DNA of 64,000 nucleotides, from assembly GCA_910585385.1 (NCBI GenBank), contig CAJUDV010000009.1:1-64000 (forward strand). The letters run 5' to 3'. Positions 61,693-64,000 of the stretch are shown here, one piece after another; within the stretch, counting starts at the first letter, position 1, and each line of letters starts with the position of its first letter. The DNA is from an uncultured Oscillibacter sp. Lineage in GTDB: Bacteria > Bacillota > Clostridia > Oscillospirales > Oscillospiraceae. Below the pieces are notes generated by a model that was given only the letters and a program-made list of their open reading frames with translations, was not told the DNA's origin and did not search any database. A program made the position numbers and the translations under genes.

Positions 61693-62571
61693 CTACTTTC
61701 CCGAAAGCAGGGTGACGGTGTAGGCCAGGGTCTTTCTCTCACCTGGGGCCAGGGTGATGGCAAAGGGCTTGTCCTGAAAGCGTCCGGTCTCATTGTCAAA
61801 GGCGGCGCAGCCATGCCAGGGCTCCAGACAGAGGAAGGGCGCGCCGGGCTTGGTCCAAAAGGCCACCATGGGGAATTGGGAAAACTCCATTTTGACGCCC
61901 CGTCCGCTCTCCCGGTGCGTCAGGGAGACGGCGCGGGACTGGAGCTGCCGGAAAATCACGGTGTCCAGCCGCCGGAAGATCTCGTAGTCCAGGGGGAGCG
62001 GGGCGCCGGAGAGCATGGGCTCCGCCGCCCCGCCGCGAATCAGTCCCTCCGGCGTCAGCAGCAGGGTGGAGGCATCCTCCCTCTGGCTGAATGTCAGCTG
62101 GTAGTCCTCAAAGCGCTCCCCGCCGGAGAGGGGGCAGCGAAAGGCGGTGTGGGCGCCAATGCAGAAGGGGAGGGGGGTGCCGCCGGTGTTTTCCACGGTA
62201 AAGGCGGTGGAGAAGCCGTCCTCCAACAGCTGGTGCCGCACCCGCAGGGAGAAGGGGAAGGGGTAGCGCTCCAGTGTCTCGCCGCTCTCCCGCAGCTCCA
62301 AGGTGATGGAATCGCCGCCCTGCTCCGTGGGAGTGAAGTCCAGGTGTCTGGCAAATCCGTGGCGGGACATCCGGCAGGTCTGCCCGTGGATGTCCACTTG
62401 GCCGTCTCTCAGGGAGCCTATGATGGGGAAGAGGATGGGGTTCTGCCCGGACCAGAACGCGGGGTTGCCGTCCCAGATGTACTCCGTGCCGTCCCGGCGC
62501 AGGGAGACCAGCTCGCCGCCGCGGGTCTGGACTGCGGCCTCCAGGCCGCCGCGGGAAAGGATAAAGCGCAT
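61693..62571 (-). CDS. Aldose 1-epimerase family protein (LacX-like)
   Basis: A 292-residue galactose-mutarotase-fold protein: GGELVSLRRDGTEYIWDGNPAFW, LFPIIGSLRDG, IGAHTAFRCPLSGGE and LCLEPWHG. LacX-type members act on sugars of uncertain identity. ATG at 62571 follows GGAGGCG. Convergent with the MATE gene. Confidence 0.9.
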   Translation of the reverse strand: MRFILSRGGLEAAVQTRGGELVSLRRDGTEYIWDGNPAFWSGQNPILFPIIGSLRDGQVDIHGQTCRMSRHGFARHLDFTPTEQGGDSITLELRESGETLERYPFPFSLRVRHQLLEDGFSTAFTVENTGGTPLPFCIGAHTAFRCPLSGGERFEDYQLTFSQREDASTLLLTPEGLIRGGAAEPMLSGAPLPLDYEIFRRLDTVIFRQLQSRAVSLTHRESGRGVKMEFSQFPMVAFWTKPGAPFLCLEPWHGCAAFDNETGRFQDKPFAITLAPGERKTLAYTVTLLSGK

Positions 62572-62703
62572 AGGATCGCCTCCTGCATCAATTGTGTTGA
62601 GTCTACTATACCCCGGGCGGAACGGAGAAGTCAAGCGGCGCCGCCGGTTGTTTTCCGCCGCCGGCGGGAGAGAAAAAATTTTTGATTTTTTTACCGGGAA
62701 GAC

Positions 62704-62733
62704 TTGACAAAAACCCGCTGTATCTGGTATAGT
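62704..62733 (+). promoter_or_regulatory. Promoter of the tRNA-Met-Glu-Val group
   Basis: TTGACA (62704-62709), 18 bp, TATAGT (62728-62733) with TGG before the -10 box, 27 bp upstream of tRNA-Met. Confidence 0.82.
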
Positions 62734-62760
62734 AATTTTTGCCCGCTAGGGGCCAGATAT

Positions 62761-62837
62761 GGCGGCATAGCTCAGTTGGCTAGAGCATGCGGTTCATACC
62801 CGCAGTGTCCCCGGTTCAAATCCAGGTGCCGCTACCA
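62761..62837 (+). tRNA. tRNA-Met (anticodon CAT, elongator-like)
   Basis: A 77-nt cloverleaf with anticodon loop TTCATAC and CCA encoded. The GGCGGCA acceptor and lack of a C1-A72 type initiator end suggest elongator rather than initiator Met. Confidence 0.93.
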
Positions 62838-62957
62838 ATTCCATGGAGCGCCGGCCGGCGCTTCATGGAATCCCGATTCCCAACATGGCGCTTAGGCGAT
62901 GACGGCACAGCCGCCAGCGAAGCCGGGAGCGGTTGAGGCGCGGTTTATCCTGACAAT

Positions 62958-63032
62958 GGCCCGTTGGTCAAGTGGTTAAGACACGGCCCTTTCACGGCTG
63001 TAACATGGGTTCGAATCCCGTACGGGTCACCA
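62958..63032 (+). tRNA. tRNA-Glu (anticodon TTC)
   Basis: A 75-nt cloverleaf: acceptor GGCCCGT/ACGGGTC, anticodon loop CTTTCAC, encoded CCA. Confidence 0.95.
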
Positions 63033-63091
63033 TCCCATAAGATGCCGTGACGTGCGGCGTCTTATGGGAGAACAAAACCGAATAGGAATAT

Positions 63092-63168
63092 GGAGGCTTA
63101 GCTCAGCTGGTTAGAGCGCATGCTTCACACGCATGAGGCCACTGGTTCGAGTCCAGTAGTCTCCACCA
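63092..63168 (+). tRNA. tRNA-Val (anticodon CAC)
   Basis: A 77-nt cloverleaf: acceptor GGAGGCT/AGTCTCC, anticodon stem CATGC/GCATG with loop TTCACAC, encoded CCA. The integrase gene lies just beyond it. Confidence 0.95.
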
Positions 63169-63172
63169 TCGG

Positions 63173-63207
63173 CCCGCCGAAACCGCGAGGTTTTGGCGGG
63201 TTTCTTC
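63173..63207 (+). terminator. Terminator after the tRNA group
   Basis: CCCGCCGAAACC-GCGA-GGTTTTGGCGGG followed by TTTCTTCT. Confidence 0.85.
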
Positions 63208-63254
63208 TGCTTTTCATAACTTTTTAGCGAGGTTTGTTTTTGAATTTTTAGGCA

Positions 63255-63274
63255 GACCCACAAGTTGACCCACA
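63255..63274. repeat. Direct GACCCACA pair near the integrase end
   Basis: GACCCACA occurs at 63255-63262 and 63267-63274. Such short direct repeats beside an integrase gene can be arm-type binding sites; the actual attachment core cannot be fixed without the other end. Confidence 0.35.
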
Positions 63275-63301
63275 CGGGAAAACGACCGGAGAGAACGAAA
63301 G

Positions 63302-63330
63302 AGCACCGGGCAGGAATCCTGCCCGGTGCT
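63302..63330. terminator. Palindromic terminator next to the integrase gene
   Basis: AGCACCGGGCAGGA and its exact complement TCCTGCCCGGTGCT, separated by one base, 24 bp past the integrase stop. Confidence 0.7.
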
Positions 63331-63353
63331 GCTGTTTGAGGGCTTTCCCCCTC

Positions 63354-64000
63354 TCACATTTGACTGCTGATCACCGCTCCAATGGTGTCTGCCGCATCCT
63401 GTTTCATCTGCGCCGTGGCATGGGTATACGTGTTCAGCGTAAACCCTGCTGAGTAGTGACCCAGAGCACCAGAGAGCGTTTTCACGTCCACACCGTTCTT
63501 CAGCGATAAGGTGGCGAAAAGATGCCGCATATCATGGAACCGGACATGCTCTGCTCCGATTGCTTTCAGGATTTTGTCGTGCGTCCGCCGGAAGGCGTCC
63601 GGATCGTACATCGTTCCGGTTTTCGGCGATGGGAACATATATGGATTATCTGGGTGCCTTTTGTGTTCCTCAATCAGGAGGTTCACCGCCTGCTGTGGAA
63701 TCGCCAGCGTCCGTACAGAGTTCTGCGTCTTCGGCGGACTGACCACCAGTTCTCCCTTAATCCGATTGACCTGTTTTGTAACGGAGATTGTTCTGGCCTC
63801 GGCATCTAAGTCCGTCCAAAGGAGGGCAAGCAGTTCTCCCCTTCTCAAGCCCGTCGTCAGTTCCAGATAAAACGCAGCCAGCAGTCCCCGGCGTTCTGCC
63901 TCTGCCAGATACATACCGATCTTCTCCTGAGGCAGAATGCGCATCTCCTTTTTCTCCAGCTTCGGCAATTTACAGCCCTGAGCAGGATTGACTAAAATCA
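63354..64000 (-). CDS. Tyrosine site-specific integrase (5' end outside window)
   Basis: The visible 215 codons hold the catalytic domain of a phage/ICE-type tyrosine recombinase: LTTGLRRGELLAL (first Arg), HDMRHLFAT (His and second Arg), GALGHYS (His) and TLNTYTHAT (nucleophile Tyr). The frame is open to the window edge (NPAQGCKLPKLEKKEM), so the N-terminal binding domains lie beyond it. It sits next to tRNA-Val, suggesting the end of an element inserted near a tRNA gene. Confidence 0.92.
   Translation of the reverse strand, partial: ILVNPAQGCKLPKLEKKEMRILPQEKIGMYLAEAERRGLLAAFYLELTTGLRRGELLALLWTDLDAEARTISVTKQVNRIKGELVVSPPKTQNSVRTLAIPQQAVNLLIEEHKRHPDNPYMFPSPKTGTMYDPDAFRRTHDKILKAIGAEHVRFHDMRHLFATLSLKNGVDVKTLSGALGHYSAGFTLNTYTHATAQMKQDAADTIGAVISSQM

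Overview
The window looks like chromosome from a high-GC, Gram-positive, spore-forming anaerobe of the Clostridia, most likely an Oscillospiraceae gut bacterium of the Flavonifractor / Pseudoflavonifractor / Lawsonibacter type. This is inferred from a WalRK-YycHI cassette, a PdaA-type deacetylase, UPF0735 next to homoserine dehydrogenase, DUF1385-prmC-recA-recX, 2-hydroxyacyl-CoA dehydratase genes, and GGAGG ribosome sites with many GTG and TTG starts. No database search was run.

Layout. 1-625: five tRNA genes (Gly, Arg, His, Gln, Lys) on the minus strand behind one good sigma-A promoter. 722-5591: a WalR-WalK-YycH-YycI cell-wall two-component cassette. 5773-11682: NUDIX hydrolase, DUF6512 membrane protein, an XpaC/TelA operon with two small membrane proteins, and a TPM-domain protein ending in perfect glycine-rich repeats. 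11990-13522: putP. 13863-26662: 19 co-directional phage structural genes (terminase, portal, protease, capsid, contractile tail, baseplate). The cluster has no recognisable integrase, repressor, replication gene, lysis gene, tail fibre or normal-length tape measure, so it resembles a gene-transfer agent or a domesticated PBSX-like particle. 26825-28279: PdaA and a DtxR/MntR regulator around a multi-hairpin spacer. 28582-28985: tRNA-Ala and a RepA_N remnant of a lost mobile element. 29141-35144: UPF0735, homoserine dehydrogenase, aspartate kinase, then a small HTH plus 81-residue protein module inside long inverted repeats, then an ACT protein and a PFL/DUF711 protein.

35322-38136: an ECF sigma factor, its DUF4367 anti-sigma candidate, and a secreted paralogue of that protein's outer domain. 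Sigma gene and paralogue gene are preceded by the same unusual promoter. 38504-40663: a multidomain VanX-like D,D-dipeptidase. 41174-44724: lipoprotein, response regulator, histidine kinase. 44773-51620: MBL-fold hydrolase, then DUF1385, prmC, PspC, recA, recX, rimO, an HhH protein and pgsA. 51739-57056: queH and a two-gene 2-hydroxyacyl-CoA dehydratase/activase operon. 57161-62571: two XRE regulators facing a cysteine-rich membrane-anchored protein across a perfect 33-bp palindrome, then CutC, MerR regulator, MATE transporter and an aldose epimerase-like protein. 62704-64000: tRNA-Met, Glu and Val followed by a tyrosine integrase that runs off the window, so another integrated element probably starts there.

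Small palindromic elements are scattered between genes: a family with three full 167-bp copies (5610, 10235, 52463) plus partial copies, a second family with 20-bp terminal repeats (40662), and the inverted repeat pair near 32.2 and 33.4 kb. Several sit exactly at gene ends or appear to have broken older genes.
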